A stretch of 64,000 bases of DNA from G958296245 sp963664035 (lineage in GTDB: Bacteria; Chloroflexota; Dehalococcoidia; Lucifugimonadales; G958296245): the NCBI GenBank assembly GCA_963664035.2, contig OY760867.2, positions 62,001-126,000 on the forward strand. Direction: 5' to 3'. A model generated the notes under the pieces. The model had not been told where the DNA came from. It saw only the letters and a program-made list of their open reading frames with translations, and did no database searches. The translations under genes were made by a program, and so were the position numbers. Below, piece after piece: positions 18,397 through 26,228 of the stretch. Each line of letters begins with the position of its first letter. The first letter of the stretch is position 1.

Positions 18397-19206
18397 GTGA
18401 GCGGAATCTGGCCAGGCGACATACGATGCGTCGTTGTGCTGACATTCGACGTGGACGGCGTGTCGGGGGCGCTCAACGTCGACCCCGAGTCGGCGAGGTT
18501 TCCCGGCCTGATGTCCGTGCGAGAGTACGGTCCCAGCGTGGGCGTGCCGCGCATCCTGGAGCTGCTGGACGAGCTTGGCGTACCCGCCAGCTTCTACGTG
18601 CCCGGTTACGTCGCGGAGACGCACGAGGAGATGGTCCGCGACATCGCCCGGCGGGGCCACGAGATCGCCCACCACGGGTACATGCACGAGCCCCCGGGCA
18701 CCCTGTCACGGGAGCGGGAGATCGAGGTGCTCGACAGGGGTTCGGACATCCTCGAGGGGCTGACCGGACGGCGGCCGGCAGGGTATCGCGCCCCGTCCGC
18801 GGAGCTCAGCGAGCACACGCTGGAGCTGCTGGCCGAACAGGGGTTCACCTACGACTCCAGCCTGATGGGCAACGACATCCCCTACCTGGTGGACGCCGGC
18901 AGCCGCCGGATCGTGGAGGTCCCGACCCACTGGGAGCTGGACGACGTAGCCTACTTCAACTACGCGCCGTCGCTGGGCATCAGGCAGTTCATGGCTACGC
19001 CGGACCACGTCTACCAGGTGTGGTGGGCGGCGTTCGAGGGGGCGCACCACTATGGGCGCAGTCTCGTGCCGATGATGCACCCGTACGTCATCGGCCGCCC
19101 CGGACGGCTTCGGATGCTAGGACGGCTGGTCCGCGAGATGCAGGGACGCGAGGGCGTCGCCTTCATGCGGGCCGTCGATGTCGCAAGGATGTTCGCGCCG
19201 GGGTAG
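18397..19206 (+). CDS. polysaccharide deacetylase-family protein (PgdA/PuuE-like)
   Basis: 269 residues from a GTG at 18397, chosen for the AGGAGG 8 bases upstream and a TATACT -10 at 18373. The NodB-homology fold is shown by VVLTFDVDG (metal Asp), SFYVPGYVAETHEEMVRDIARRGHEIAHHGYMHE (metal His-x3-His), a YRAPS-ELS motif, FTYDSS and MMHPYVIGRPGR near the end. The F-D-V-D-G variant and the long C-terminal LVREMQG-F-M helix fit the cytosolic Helicobacter PgdA / allantoinase PuuE-like branch; no signal peptide is present. The substrate is uncertain (N-acetylated sugar or cyclic amide). Confidence 0.85.
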   Translation: MSGIWPGDIRCVVVLTFDVDGVSGALNVDPESARFPGLMSVREYGPSVGVPRILELLDELGVPASFYVPGYVAETHEEMVRDIARRGHEIAHHGYMHEPPGTLSREREIEVLDRGSDILEGLTGRRPAGYRAPSAELSEHTLELLAEQGFTYDSSLMGNDIPYLVDAGSRRIVEVPTHWELDDVAYFNYAPSLGIRQFMATPDHVYQVWWAAFEGAHHYGRSLVPMMHPYVIGRPGRLRMLGRLVREMQGREGVAFMRAVDVARMFAPG

Positions 19207-19240
19207 GGCACGCGCGCCGAGCTCGGCGGTCAGCCGGCGC

Positions 19241-20188
19241 CTAGCTGAACATCGCCCCGACGGAGAGGCCGCTGTGGATGCGGTGGATCGCCTCGCCCAG
19301 CAGCCCGGCAACGGAGACCACTTTCAGCCGGTCGAACCGCTTCTCCGGCGGCAGGGGCAGGGTGTCGGTCACCACCGTCTGGACCATGTTGCTCCCGGCG
19401 AGGGCCTCCGGCGCCTTGCCGGACAGGATCGGGTGTACGGCGGTGCAGTATATGTCGGCGGCGCCGTGCTCCTTCAGCGCCTCCGCCGCGGCGGCCACGG
19501 TGCCGCCCGTGTTGATCTCGTCGTCCACGATGAGCGCCGTCTTGCCCTCCACGTTGCCGATCACGTTGACGGCGCGCACGCGGTCCTCGTTCCCCAGCCG
19601 CTGCTTGTCGATGATCGCTATGGGGGCGTCCAGGTGGTCGGCCATGTACCTAGCCCGCTTCGCGGCGCCCACGTCCGTGGCGGCGACCACGAGGTCCTTC
19701 TCCTTGAGGTGGCCGAACTGCTGGGCGAGCATCGGTATCGCCGTAAGCTCGTCCAGGGGCATGTTGAAGAAGCCCTGTATCTGGCCGGCGTGCAGGTTCA
19801 TCGTCAGCACCCTGTCCGCGCCCGCCACCGAGATGAAGTCGGCGACCAGGCGCGCCGTGATGGCCACGCGGGGCTGGTCCTTCTTGTCCGTCCGCCCGTA
19901 GGGGTAGTACGGGATCACCGTCGTGATGCGGCCCGCCGACGCCCTGCGCGCCGCGTCTATCATGATGAGAAGCTCCATGAGGCTGTCGTTCACGGGACGG
20001 CCCACCGACTGGACGAGGAAGACGTCCTTCTCCCGGATGTTCTCATTGATCCTGACGAAGCTCTCGTCGTTGCTGAACTTGAAGACCTCGCACTCGCCGA
20101 GCCCCAGGCCGAGGTACGAGCAGATGTCCCTGGCGAGCGCGGGGTGGGAGTTCCCGGTGAAGACCTTCAGGTCCTCGAACATGGGCAT
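19241..20188 (-). CDS. prs: ribose-phosphate pyrophosphokinase
   Basis: 315 residues of class I PRPP synthetase, making PRPP from ribose 5-phosphate and ATP for nucleotide, NAD, His and Trp synthesis. Visible signatures are TGNSHPALA at the N-terminus, the ATP-contacting FSNDESFVRINEN, VIPYYPYGRTDKKDQPR (flexible loop), MNLHAGQIQGFF (catalytic His), and the PRPP-binding LIVDDEINTGGTV. The start follows a leader of about 40 bases from an extended -10. The product would feed pncB at 2.3 kb. Confidence 0.96.
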   Translation of the reverse strand: MPMFEDLKVFTGNSHPALARDICSYLGLGLGECEVFKFSNDESFVRINENIREKDVFLVQSVGRPVNDSLMELLIMIDAARRASAGRITTVIPYYPYGRTDKKDQPRVAITARLVADFISVAGADRVLTMNLHAGQIQGFFNMPLDELTAIPMLAQQFGHLKEKDLVVAATDVGAAKRARYMADHLDAPIAIIDKQRLGNEDRVRAVNVIGNVEGKTALIVDDEINTGGTVAAAAEALKEHGAADIYCTAVHPILSGKAPEALAGSNMVQTVVTDTLPLPPEKRFDRLKVVSVAGLLGEAIHRIHSGLSVGAMFS

Positions 20189-20226
20189 GGCGGCAGTCCT
20201 CGCGGAAGTGTCGGGAGAGCGCGGGC

Positions 20227-20235
20227 ATTATAGCA
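20227..20235 (-). promoter_or_regulatory. extended -10 promoter TGCTATAAT for prs
   Basis: The minus strand reads TGCTATAAT 39 bases before the prs ATG, a perfect extended -10. There is no good -35. Confidence 0.55.
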
Positions 20236-20275
20236 CAGCGTCCCGGTCTCACCCCCATCTCAATCTTCCCCCATC

Positions 20276-20386
20276 GGACGGGGGAAGAGGTAAGAGGCTG
20301 CGCCGCCGGACGGGGGAAGAGGCGGGAGGCTGCGCCGTCGGGCGGGGAAGAGGCGGGAGGCTGCGCCGTCGGGCGGGGAAGAGGTG
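20276..20386. repeat. tandem ~32-bp repeat built from the CCCCC/GGGGG palindrome family
   Basis: Three units of 31-32 bp (GGACGGGGGAAGAGG then GGCTGCGCCG) at 20276-20307, 20308-20339 and 20340-20370 and a partial unit to 20386. The first arm at 20256 (CCCCCATCGGACGGGGG) is palindromic and relates to the repeats at 2206 and 52419. The array lies between the divergent prs and CoxG-like genes. Confidence 0.7.
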
Positions 20387-20437
20387 TGGTAGAGTTAGAC
20401 CCGCGGCGGTGCGGAGACGCAGCCCCGCGCGAGGGGG

Positions 20438-20884
20438 ATGGAGATGAAGGTAACGGGCAGCTACTATCTGGACAGCCCCAGGGAGACCGTCTGGCGGGCG
20501 CTGCTCTCGCCGGACACGCTGGCGTCGTGCATCCCGGGGTGCGAGTCCTTCGAGGAGACCGGCGAGAACAGCTACCGCGTCGTGATGAAGGTGGGAGTCG
20601 GGGCCGTGCAGGGCACGTACTCAGGCGAGGTGACGCTGGGCGACATGGACGACCTGTCGTCGTTCAGGATGATCGTCTCCGGCAAGGGCAGGGGCGGCTC
20701 GGTGAGGGGCGAAGGGCTGCTGAAGTTCGCGGACGGCGGCGACGGCACCGAGTTGACGGTGGAGGGCGACGCGCAGGTCACGGGACTGGTGGCCAGGGTG
20801 GGGCAGCGCCTCCTCGGCGGCGCGTCCAAGACGCTGATGGACCGCTTCTTCGGCTGCCTCAAGTCGAGGCTGGAAGGCGTTTAA
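20438..20884 (+). CDS. CoxG-like SRPBCC-family protein
   Basis: 148 residues (or 146 from the ATG at 20444, which has better spacing to GAGGGGG). The sequence follows CO dehydrogenase subunit G: MKVTGSYYLDSPRETVWRAL at the start, ASCIPGCES, a G-V-G-A-V-x-G-T-Y-S-G strand, a GKGRGGSVRGEG turn, and the C-terminal LMDRFFGCL helix. The SRPBCC fold forms a hydrophobic pocket. No cox structural genes are nearby, so the job here is unclear; many genomes carry stand-alone copies. Confidence 0.85.
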   Translation: MEMKVTGSYYLDSPRETVWRALLSPDTLASCIPGCESFEETGENSYRVVMKVGVGAVQGTYSGEVTLGDMDDLSSFRMIVSGKGRGGSVRGEGLLKFADGGDGTELTVEGDAQVTGLVARVGQRLLGGASKTLMDRFFGCLKSRLEGV

Positions 20885-20917
20885 GCCCAAGCCACTGCTC
20901 TTGGGAGGCGAGATCTG

Positions 20918-21523
20918 TTGTCCAAGTGGGAACACATAGGTTCAGAATCACCCGCCGGGGGTGACTTGTCCCGGGTTCCAAGCTGGGTGGAGGACGCCTT
21001 GTCCCAGATGTACGCCAAGGATATGGATGTCTTCCGAAGGGCATGTTACGAAGAGAGACCAATCATGCTCAAGGGCAAGACCTATCGGTACGCCATTGGA
21101 TGCGGTGGTCAAGCAGGGCAGTATCGCAGCTACTACCGCCGCAAGCGGCGCACCAGCAAGCGCAATCGCGCCACCGCTCTCGTGGTCCGCGAGGGGAAGG
21201 TGCTGCTGGTCAGGGACAAGGGTAGGCGAAGATGCGCCCTTCCTGGAGGCGCAATAGAAGGGATGGAGTCGGGGATCGACGCGGTGAAGCGCCATCTACG
21301 GCGAGATACCAGTCTCAAAGCGCAAGACGCTTATCTACTGTTCAACCATGACAGCCGTGTCAACCGTCACCATGTCTTCAGGATTGATGCCGTGGGGAAC
21401 GTTCGTCTCCTGAATGAAGAGTTGAGTGGGTATGCCTGGTGGGACGGTAATCCTGCTCTACCAGTTCGAAAGAGCGTTCGGGAGATCATCTTCAAGGCCG
21501 GGATCGTATTCGGCCAGCAATAG
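20918..21523 (+). CDS. Nudix-fold protein with degenerate catalytic box
   Basis: 201 residues from a TTG at 20918 preceded by GGGAGG. Residues 1-75 form an N-terminal extension with a basic GGQAGQYRSYYRRKRRTSKRN patch in two runs; a Nudix domain follows (RATALVVREGKVLLVRD, LPGGAIEGMES). The Nudix box keeps the first Gly and Glu, but the R-E-x2-E-E core reads R-H-L-R-R-D, so the metal-binding glutamates are lost and hydrolysis is unlikely. The gene is followed after one base by a two-Nudix gene; local base composition is less GC-rich than the neighbours. It may be a binding or regulatory paralogue. Confidence 0.7.
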   Translation: MSKWEHIGSESPAGGDLSRVPSWVEDALSQMYAKDMDVFRRACYEERPIMLKGKTYRYAIGCGGQAGQYRSYYRRKRRTSKRNRATALVVREGKVLLVRDKGRRRCALPGGAIEGMESGIDAVKRHLRRDTSLKAQDAYLLFNHDSRVNRHHVFRIDAVGNVRLLNEELSGYAWWDGNPALPVRKSVREIIFKAGIVFGQQ

Positions 21524-21524
21524 T

Positions 21525-22331
21525 GTGCGAGGGGAGCCGTTGCCTGCATTCGGCTTAGTAGTGAACGAAAGAAACGAGATCCTCCTGATCCAGCGCGGCT
21601 ACGGCAACAGGAAGGGTAAGTGGAGTCTTCCGGGGGGACAGAGGGACAAGGGGGAGCGCTATAGAGACACCGCAGTCAGGGAGACACGCGAAGAGACAGG
21701 CATAAGGATGACTGCCGACTGCCTGTATTACGAAAGTAGGAAGAACCACTTTGAGGTGTGGCGTGGGAAACGCATAGGTGGTCGGTTGAAGGTGCAGCGT
21801 AAAGAGTGCCTCGATGCCAAGTGGTTCCAAAACGACATGCTGCCCCACGATGACAATCTGGCGTTCGGTCCCGACAAGAGAGTGCTTGGGAAGTGGGCTG
21901 CCGAGCATCCGGGGAGCCGCAGGGTCCATTACCCCCGATCCAAGATGGGTAGAGCAGGCTTTGCTCTGGTCGTCAATGACAGGCAAGAGGTACTACTGAT
22001 TCAACGCAAGAGAGGCACAAGAGCAGGCAAATGGAGTCTGCCGGGCGGCAATGCCGAACACGGCCGGAGCCGACGAGATGCCGCCGTTTGGGAAACCAAG
22101 CAGGCTACCGGCATCGTATTCACTCCTGACCGCCTGTACTACGAGAATAGATATAATGCCCGCATATGGCTGGGCAAACCCCACTCGAGCCCCTCATGGT
22201 CCTTTGAGGGTCGCTGGTTCCAGGTTGACGAGTTGCCGGACGACGACAGCCTGGGCTTCGCCATAGACGTAAGGACTATCGAGAAGTGGGCGGCCGAGAA
22301 CCAAGGAAGCGTTCGTGTTAGCTACCCGTAG
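21525..22331 (+). CDS. tandem double-Nudix protein (one intact, one degenerate box)
   Basis: 268 residues from the GTG at 21525, one base after the previous stop; a TTG at 21540 behind GAGGGGAG is an alternative. The first domain has a canonical box, GGQRDKGERY then AVRETREETGI, so it should hydrolyse a nucleoside-diphosphate-linked substrate. The second domain repeats the layout (FALVVNDRQEVLLIQRKRG, KWSLPGG) but its box has Arg for the first Glu, Trp for Arg and Gln-Ala for Glu-Glu, so it is probably inactive. Both domains end with a similar FGPDKRVLGKWAAEHPGS / FAIDVRTIEKWAAENQGS tail, showing internal duplication. Confidence 0.75.
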   Translation: MRGEPLPAFGLVVNERNEILLIQRGYGNRKGKWSLPGGQRDKGERYRDTAVRETREETGIRMTADCLYYESRKNHFEVWRGKRIGGRLKVQRKECLDAKWFQNDMLPHDDNLAFGPDKRVLGKWAAEHPGSRRVHYPRSKMGRAGFALVVNDRQEVLLIQRKRGTRAGKWSLPGGNAEHGRSRRDAAVWETKQATGIVFTPDRLYYENRYNARIWLGKPHSSPSWSFEGRWFQVDELPDDDSLGFAIDVRTIEKWAAENQGSVRVSYP

Positions 22332-22361
22332 CGTCCGCCTCGGAAGCGAAGTGAGGTCCGT

Positions 22362-23096
22362 CTAGGGCACGTCCATGCGGCGCAGGCGGCGTACCGTCAG
22401 CCAGAAGAAGACCGCGGAGACCCCGACCACGCCCGCGACGGCGGCGGGCAGCTCTATGGACAGGTCGGCGAAGGCGTCCAGCGGCGAGTCGCCGATGCCC
22501 TCCATGATCGTCAGGGTGTAGGCGCGCACGCTCAGGTACCTGATGCCGCCGAGCAGCGACGCCAGCAGGCCCTCCCACAGGAAGACGTAGACGAGCGCGA
22601 AGCCCAGGGCGTGGCCGGTCATCAGCCCGGCCCAGGCGAAGATGGCCGAATAGGTCACCAGGCCCGCCAGCAGGCCGACCCCGACGGCGACGACCGTCCT
22701 GGGGTCGGCGTCGAACCCCAGGAGCGCCACCGCCGCGCCGCTGGCGACCAGCACGGGCGCGGCTACCGCCACGGGCGCGAGCATTTTTCCCAAGACTATG
22801 GACCAGCGCGACACGGGGTTCAGCACGAGGTAGCCCAGGGTGCCGTCCTCGACCTCGTTCCCGAAGCTGGCCGTCGCCAGCGTCATGGTGACGATGGGAA
22901 GCACGGCGGCGATTATCATGCCGTCCAGGAAGACCCTGGCGGCGTCCTGGAGGTCGTTCGCCGACCTGTCCTCCGCGCCGCCGGCGGCCCGGAACGCCAG
23001 CACCACCGCGACGGGGACGGCGGCCACGAGCACGATGACGGCGAGGCGCCACTTCCCGGATAGCTGGCGCAGCGACAGCTCGAAGACGGGGCCCAA
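22362..23096 (-). CDS. ABC-2 type transporter permease
   Basis: 244 residues from a TTG at 23096 that follows GGAGG by 7 bases and lies just after the stop of the ATPase gene. Six hydrophobic segments are visible, with the conserved FGNEVEDGTLGYLVLNPVSRW element between the second and third, as in ABC-2 permeases (NatB/CcmB-like, DUF3526/ABC2_membrane families). It should form an exporter with the ATPase encoded immediately upstream. The substrate is unknown. Confidence 0.82.
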   Translation of the reverse strand: MGPVFELSLRQLSGKWRLAVIVLVAAVPVAVVLAFRAAGGAEDRSANDLQDAARVFLDGMIIAAVLPIVTMTLATASFGNEVEDGTLGYLVLNPVSRWSIVLGKMLAPVAVAAPVLVASGAAVALLGFDADPRTVVAVGVGLLAGLVTYSAIFAWAGLMTGHALGFALVYVFLWEGLLASLLGGIRYLSVRAYTLTIMEGIGDSPLDAFADLSIELPAAVAGVVGVSAVFFWLTVRRLRRMDVP

Positions 23097-23098
23097 CC

Positions 23099-24010
23099 CT
23101 AACCCTCCACCACGTAGCTGAAGACGCTCTCCAGCGACTCGTCCAGCGGCTCGACGCGCATGAGCCTCAGCCCCAGGTCCTGGGCCGTCACCGGCACGGC
23201 CCTCTGGAGCGCGGCGACGTTTCGGCTCAGCGCCAGCACGGCGCCGTCGTCCATCGAGACCGACTCCACGGCCTCCAGGCGCATGAGGGCCGACGCCAGG
23301 GAGCGCGGCTCGTCGCATACGATGCGGACCTTGTAGGGCTGCTCGTCCAGCTTCTCGCGTATGGCCCGGAAGTCCCCGGAGGCGGCGAGCTTGCCGCTCA
23401 CCATCAGCAGGTGGCGGTCGGCCACCGTCTCGACCTCCTCCAGGATGTGGGAGGAGATGAGCACCGTCCTACCCTCGGACGCGAGCCGCCGCATCAGGTC
23501 GTGGAACTCCAGGCGCTGCCTCGGGTCCGTGCCGTTCAGGGGCTCGTCGAGCAGCAGCGCCTCCGGGTCGTGGACGAGAGAGGCGGCCAGCCGCATCCGC
23601 TGCCGCATCCCGCGCGAGTAGGTCCCAAGTGGACGGTCCTGCGCGTCCGCCAGGCCGACGTATTCTATGGCCCTGCCCACGGCGGCACCGGCGTCGTCGA
23701 GGCCGTGGAGCCGCGCCGCAAGCCCGACGAACTTCCGCCCGGTGTAGAAGGGATAGACAGCCTCGCGCTCCGACATCATGCCCAGCCTGCGGTAGAGGTC
23801 CGGATTGTCGCGCGCCGGCTGCCCGAGCACCTCTATCTCGCCCTCGGAGGCGGCGGCGAGGCCCGCCATCATGTGCAGCACCGTCGTCTTACCCGCGCCG
23901 TTGGGGCCAAGCAGGCCCGTGACCCCAGGCTCCACCTCCAGCGAGACGTCGTTGACCGCAACCACGTCGCCGTACCACTTCGACACCGAGCGGAGCGATA
24001 TGGACGCCAC
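23099..24010 (-). CDS. ABC transporter ATP-binding protein (ABC-2 exporter)
   Basis: 303 residues from a GTG at 24010 behind GGAAGGCGG, overlapping the preceding permease stop. Walker A GLLGPNGAGKTT, Q-loop region GMMSEREAVYPFYTG (Ser-Glu in place of the usual Gln segment), signature YSRGMRQRM, Walker B ALLLDEPLNGTDP and H-loop ISSHILEEV are present. The C-terminal ~80 residues form the regulatory extension typical of ABC-2 ATPases. It pairs with the permease at 22362-23096. Confidence 0.88.
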   Translation of the reverse strand: MASISLRSVSKWYGDVVAVNDVSLEVEPGVTGLLGPNGAGKTTVLHMMAGLAAASEGEIEVLGQPARDNPDLYRRLGMMSEREAVYPFYTGRKFVGLAARLHGLDDAGAAVGRAIEYVGLADAQDRPLGTYSRGMRQRMRLAASLVHDPEALLLDEPLNGTDPRQRLEFHDLMRRLASEGRTVLISSHILEEVETVADRHLLMVSGKLAASGDFRAIREKLDEQPYKVRIVCDEPRSLASALMRLEAVESVSMDDGAVLALSRNVAALQRAVPVTAQDLGLRLMRVEPLDESLESVFSYVVEG

Positions 24011-24966
24011 TACTGCGCCGCCTTCCGGTAGCGCATCAGCAGCAGGGCGGCCGGCCCCGCCGTCAGCACGAAGTACCACGCGATTGGGATGGCGTCGTTC
24101 AGCTCGCGCACCTGCTGGGCCGCGTCCGAGGCGTCGGGCTCCTCGCCGAATATCATGTCGCTGAGGTGCGAGGGAACGGACCCGAAGTCCGCGAGGCCGA
24201 TCCACTTCGCCCACCTGCCCGTCACCGGCTCGCACCGGTCTACCACGATCTCCCCGTTCTCGATGACCGTCTCCCTATCGCAAGCGACCAGCGCGTTCGC
24301 GGCGGCCGAGGATATGATGAACAGGCCGATGACGAAGCCCGCGGCGTAGGCGCGCCGGGCCGTGAAGCCGGACACGGCGAGAGGGATGGTCGTCACGAAG
24401 ATGGCGACGACGGCGCCCGCCGCCAGGAAGCGCGGCACGTCCAGCCAGTTGTCGCGCACGTAGTCGAGCGGCTCCTCCGCGGCGAACGTGAAGCCGACGA
24501 ACATGACGACCTGGCCCGAATAGACCAGCGCCAGCACGATGGTGAAGAAGGCGAGCCAGCGCCCGGCCACGTAGTCGGCCGGCGTCAGCGGCCTCACGAG
24601 ATAGAGCTGGAGCACCTGGCTCCGCCGGTCCGCGCAGAGCAGCTCCGGGGCGATGATCGCGGAGAATATCAGAACGAGGATGGAGACGATGTCGTAGTAG
24701 TCGGCGTGGCCCGGCACGGTTACCACGTCGGATATGCCGAAGTCCTCGGTGAAGGTCGCTATCAGCACGAAGACGGCCGCCGGCGCCATGGTGGAGGCGA
24801 ACAGCAGTATCGGCAGTATCTTGGCGCGCGCGCCGCGTCCCAGGCCGAGCGCGGTGCGGACGCCGTTGGTCCACAGGGCGAAGCGCGCGCGGTTGCGGCC
24901 CTCGCGCGGGCCCTCGTAGCGCCGATAGCCTATGTCGTAGACCTCGCCCCTCGGCTGCGCAGCCAA
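24010..24966 (-). CDS. ABC-2 type transporter permease
   Basis: 318 residues from a TTG at 24966 (AGGAGG 7 bases upstream). The N-terminal cytoplasmic part (VYDIGYRRYEGPREGR) precedes about six membrane segments; RRSQVLQLYLVRPLTPADY corresponds to the coupling-helix element of ABC-2 permeases. A large soluble loop with two Cys (ACDRE-VDRCEP) lies between the last two segments, perhaps outside the cell. It pairs with the ATPase at 24970-25863 and overlaps the next ATPase start. Confidence 0.82.
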   Translation of the reverse strand: MAAQPRGEVYDIGYRRYEGPREGRNRARFALWTNGVRTALGLGRGARAKILPILLFASTMAPAAVFVLIATFTEDFGISDVVTVPGHADYYDIVSILVLIFSAIIAPELLCADRRSQVLQLYLVRPLTPADYVAGRWLAFFTIVLALVYSGQVVMFVGFTFAAEEPLDYVRDNWLDVPRFLAAGAVVAIFVTTIPLAVSGFTARRAYAAGFVIGLFIISSAAANALVACDRETVIENGEIVVDRCEPVTGRWAKWIGLADFGSVPSHLSDMIFGEEPDASDAAQQVRELNDAIPIAWYFVLTAGPAALLLMRYRKAAQ

Positions 24967-24969
24967 GCG

Positions 24970-25863
24970 CTACCTCCTGAATATCTCGGTCAGCCGGTGC
25001 CGCTGCGGGGCCATGCGCCTCAGTCTCGCGCCCGACTCTACCACGGCGTCGCGCACCGCGTCGTAGCTCTCGTCCGCCACTCCGTCTATCACGATCGCCG
25101 TTCCGTCCAGCCCGGTTTCGAGCCCGCGCCCGCGGAGCAGGGCCATGAGCTCGTCCCGCCGGTCGTCCACCTCGACGTATAGGGTCTCCGTCTCCTGCGT
25201 GAGCTGCGACACCGCGCCGTCCTCGACGACCCTGCCGCCCTCCAGCACTACTATCCTGTCGCAGGTGCTCTCCACGTCGCCCATCAGGTGGGACGAGAGC
25301 ATGATGCTGATGCCGAACTCGCCGCCGATGCGTCGTATGAGCGCGAGCATCTCCTCGCGCCCCATCGGGTCCAGCCCGGCCGTGGGCTCGTCCAGCAGCA
25401 CCATGACCGGGTCGTGTACGAGGGCCTGCGCGAGCTTGACGCGCTGCTTCATGCCTGTGGAGTACTCGCCTATCGAGCGGTATCGCTCCTCGTCGAGTCC
25501 CACGTGCCGCAGCGTGTCCGCCGCGCGGGTGCGGGCGTGGGCCGGGGGCAGCCCGCTCACCTGCGCCATGTGGGCCAGCAGCTCCGTGGCGGTGAGCGAG
25601 GTCGGGAGGCAGTCGTGCTCCGGCATGTAGCCGAGGCGCGCGCGGACCTCCACGGATTCGTAGGGCTTCTCTCCCAGCACCCGCGCCGAGCCGGAGGTAG
25701 GCTCGATCAGGCCCAGGAACAGCTTGATGGCGGTGCTCTTGCCCGCGCCGTTGGGGCCGAGCAGCCCCGTCACTCCCTCGCCGACGCCGAAGTCGACGCC
25801 GTCCAGCGCGATCACGGAGCCGTAATGCTTGGTGAGACCCTCGGCCTCGAGCAGGGACGCCAG
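24970..25863 (-). CDS. ABC transporter ATP-binding protein with probable CTG start
   Basis: The domain homology begins before any ATG, GTG or TTG: the strand LLEAEGLTKHYGSVIALDGVDF is read from about 25860, and a stop lies at 25876-25878. The best start is CTG at 25863, 7 bases after GGAAGG; the GTG at 25815 would remove the first beta-strand. From CTG the protein has 297 residues with Walker A GLLGPNGAGKST, Q-loop GYMPEHDCLP, signature YSTGMKQRV, Walker B MVLLDEPTAGLDP and H-loop LSSHLMGDV. It pairs with the permease beginning 3 bases downstream. Confidence 0.82.
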   Translation of the reverse strand: MASLLEAEGLTKHYGSVIALDGVDFGVGEGVTGLLGPNGAGKSTAIKLFLGLIEPTSGSARVLGEKPYESVEVRARLGYMPEHDCLPTSLTATELLAHMAQVSGLPPAHARTRAADTLRHVGLDEERYRSIGEYSTGMKQRVKLAQALVHDPVMVLLDEPTAGLDPMGREEMLALIRRIGGEFGISIMLSSHLMGDVESTCDRIVVLEGGRVVEDGAVSQLTQETETLYVEVDDRRDELMALLRGRGLETGLDGTAIVIDGVADESYDAVRDAVVESGARLRRMAPQRHRLTEIFRR

Positions 25864-25895
25864 CGCTATGCCTTCCTATGGACTTGGTATTGGCC

Positions 25896-26102
25896 CTACC
25901 CCCCATTGACGAGCTGGACGATGAGGCCAACGACAGCCGTGAGCAATCCGCCCCCGGCAACTGCAATCAGTACCAGGAGGAGCCGGTGCATGTCGTCCAT
26001 GCGGTTCTTTAGCCCAGCCACCTCCCCGCGTAGTTCCCCACGTAGCTCCCCGATCTGCCCCCTAAGCTCCCCTATCTGTCCCTCGATCGACATGTTTGCC
26101 AT
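25896..26102 (-). CDS. small coiled-coil single-pass membrane protein
   Basis: 68 residues from the ATG at 26102 (GGGAGG upstream). The N-terminal half consists of heptad-like repeats of IGELRG/ELRGEV and then NRMDDMHR; a single hydrophobic segment LLLVLIAVAGGGLLTAVVGLIVQLV fills the C-terminal half. The layout resembles small tail-anchored coiled-coil proteins (XhlA-like holin partners or Uma2/DUF-associated factors). No function can be assigned. Confidence 0.55.
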   Translation of the reverse strand: MANMSIEGQIGELRGQIGELRGELRGEVAGLKNRMDDMHRLLLVLIAVAGGGLLTAVVGLIVQLVNGG

Positions 26103-26228
26103 GTGCGCACCTCCCGCCGCTGGATCCCCCATCGGCCCAGCCTCGCACCCAAGGGGTAAGACCATGGTGGTTCCTAGTTTTCAGGCTACCGAGGCATACT
26201 TACTCTGTCAAGCGTTCCCGCCGCCGCC

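Noticed and set aside
20276..20386. CRISPR-like array near prs
   Set aside because: Units of 31-32 bp without spacers, related to an intergenic palindrome; no cas genes nearby.
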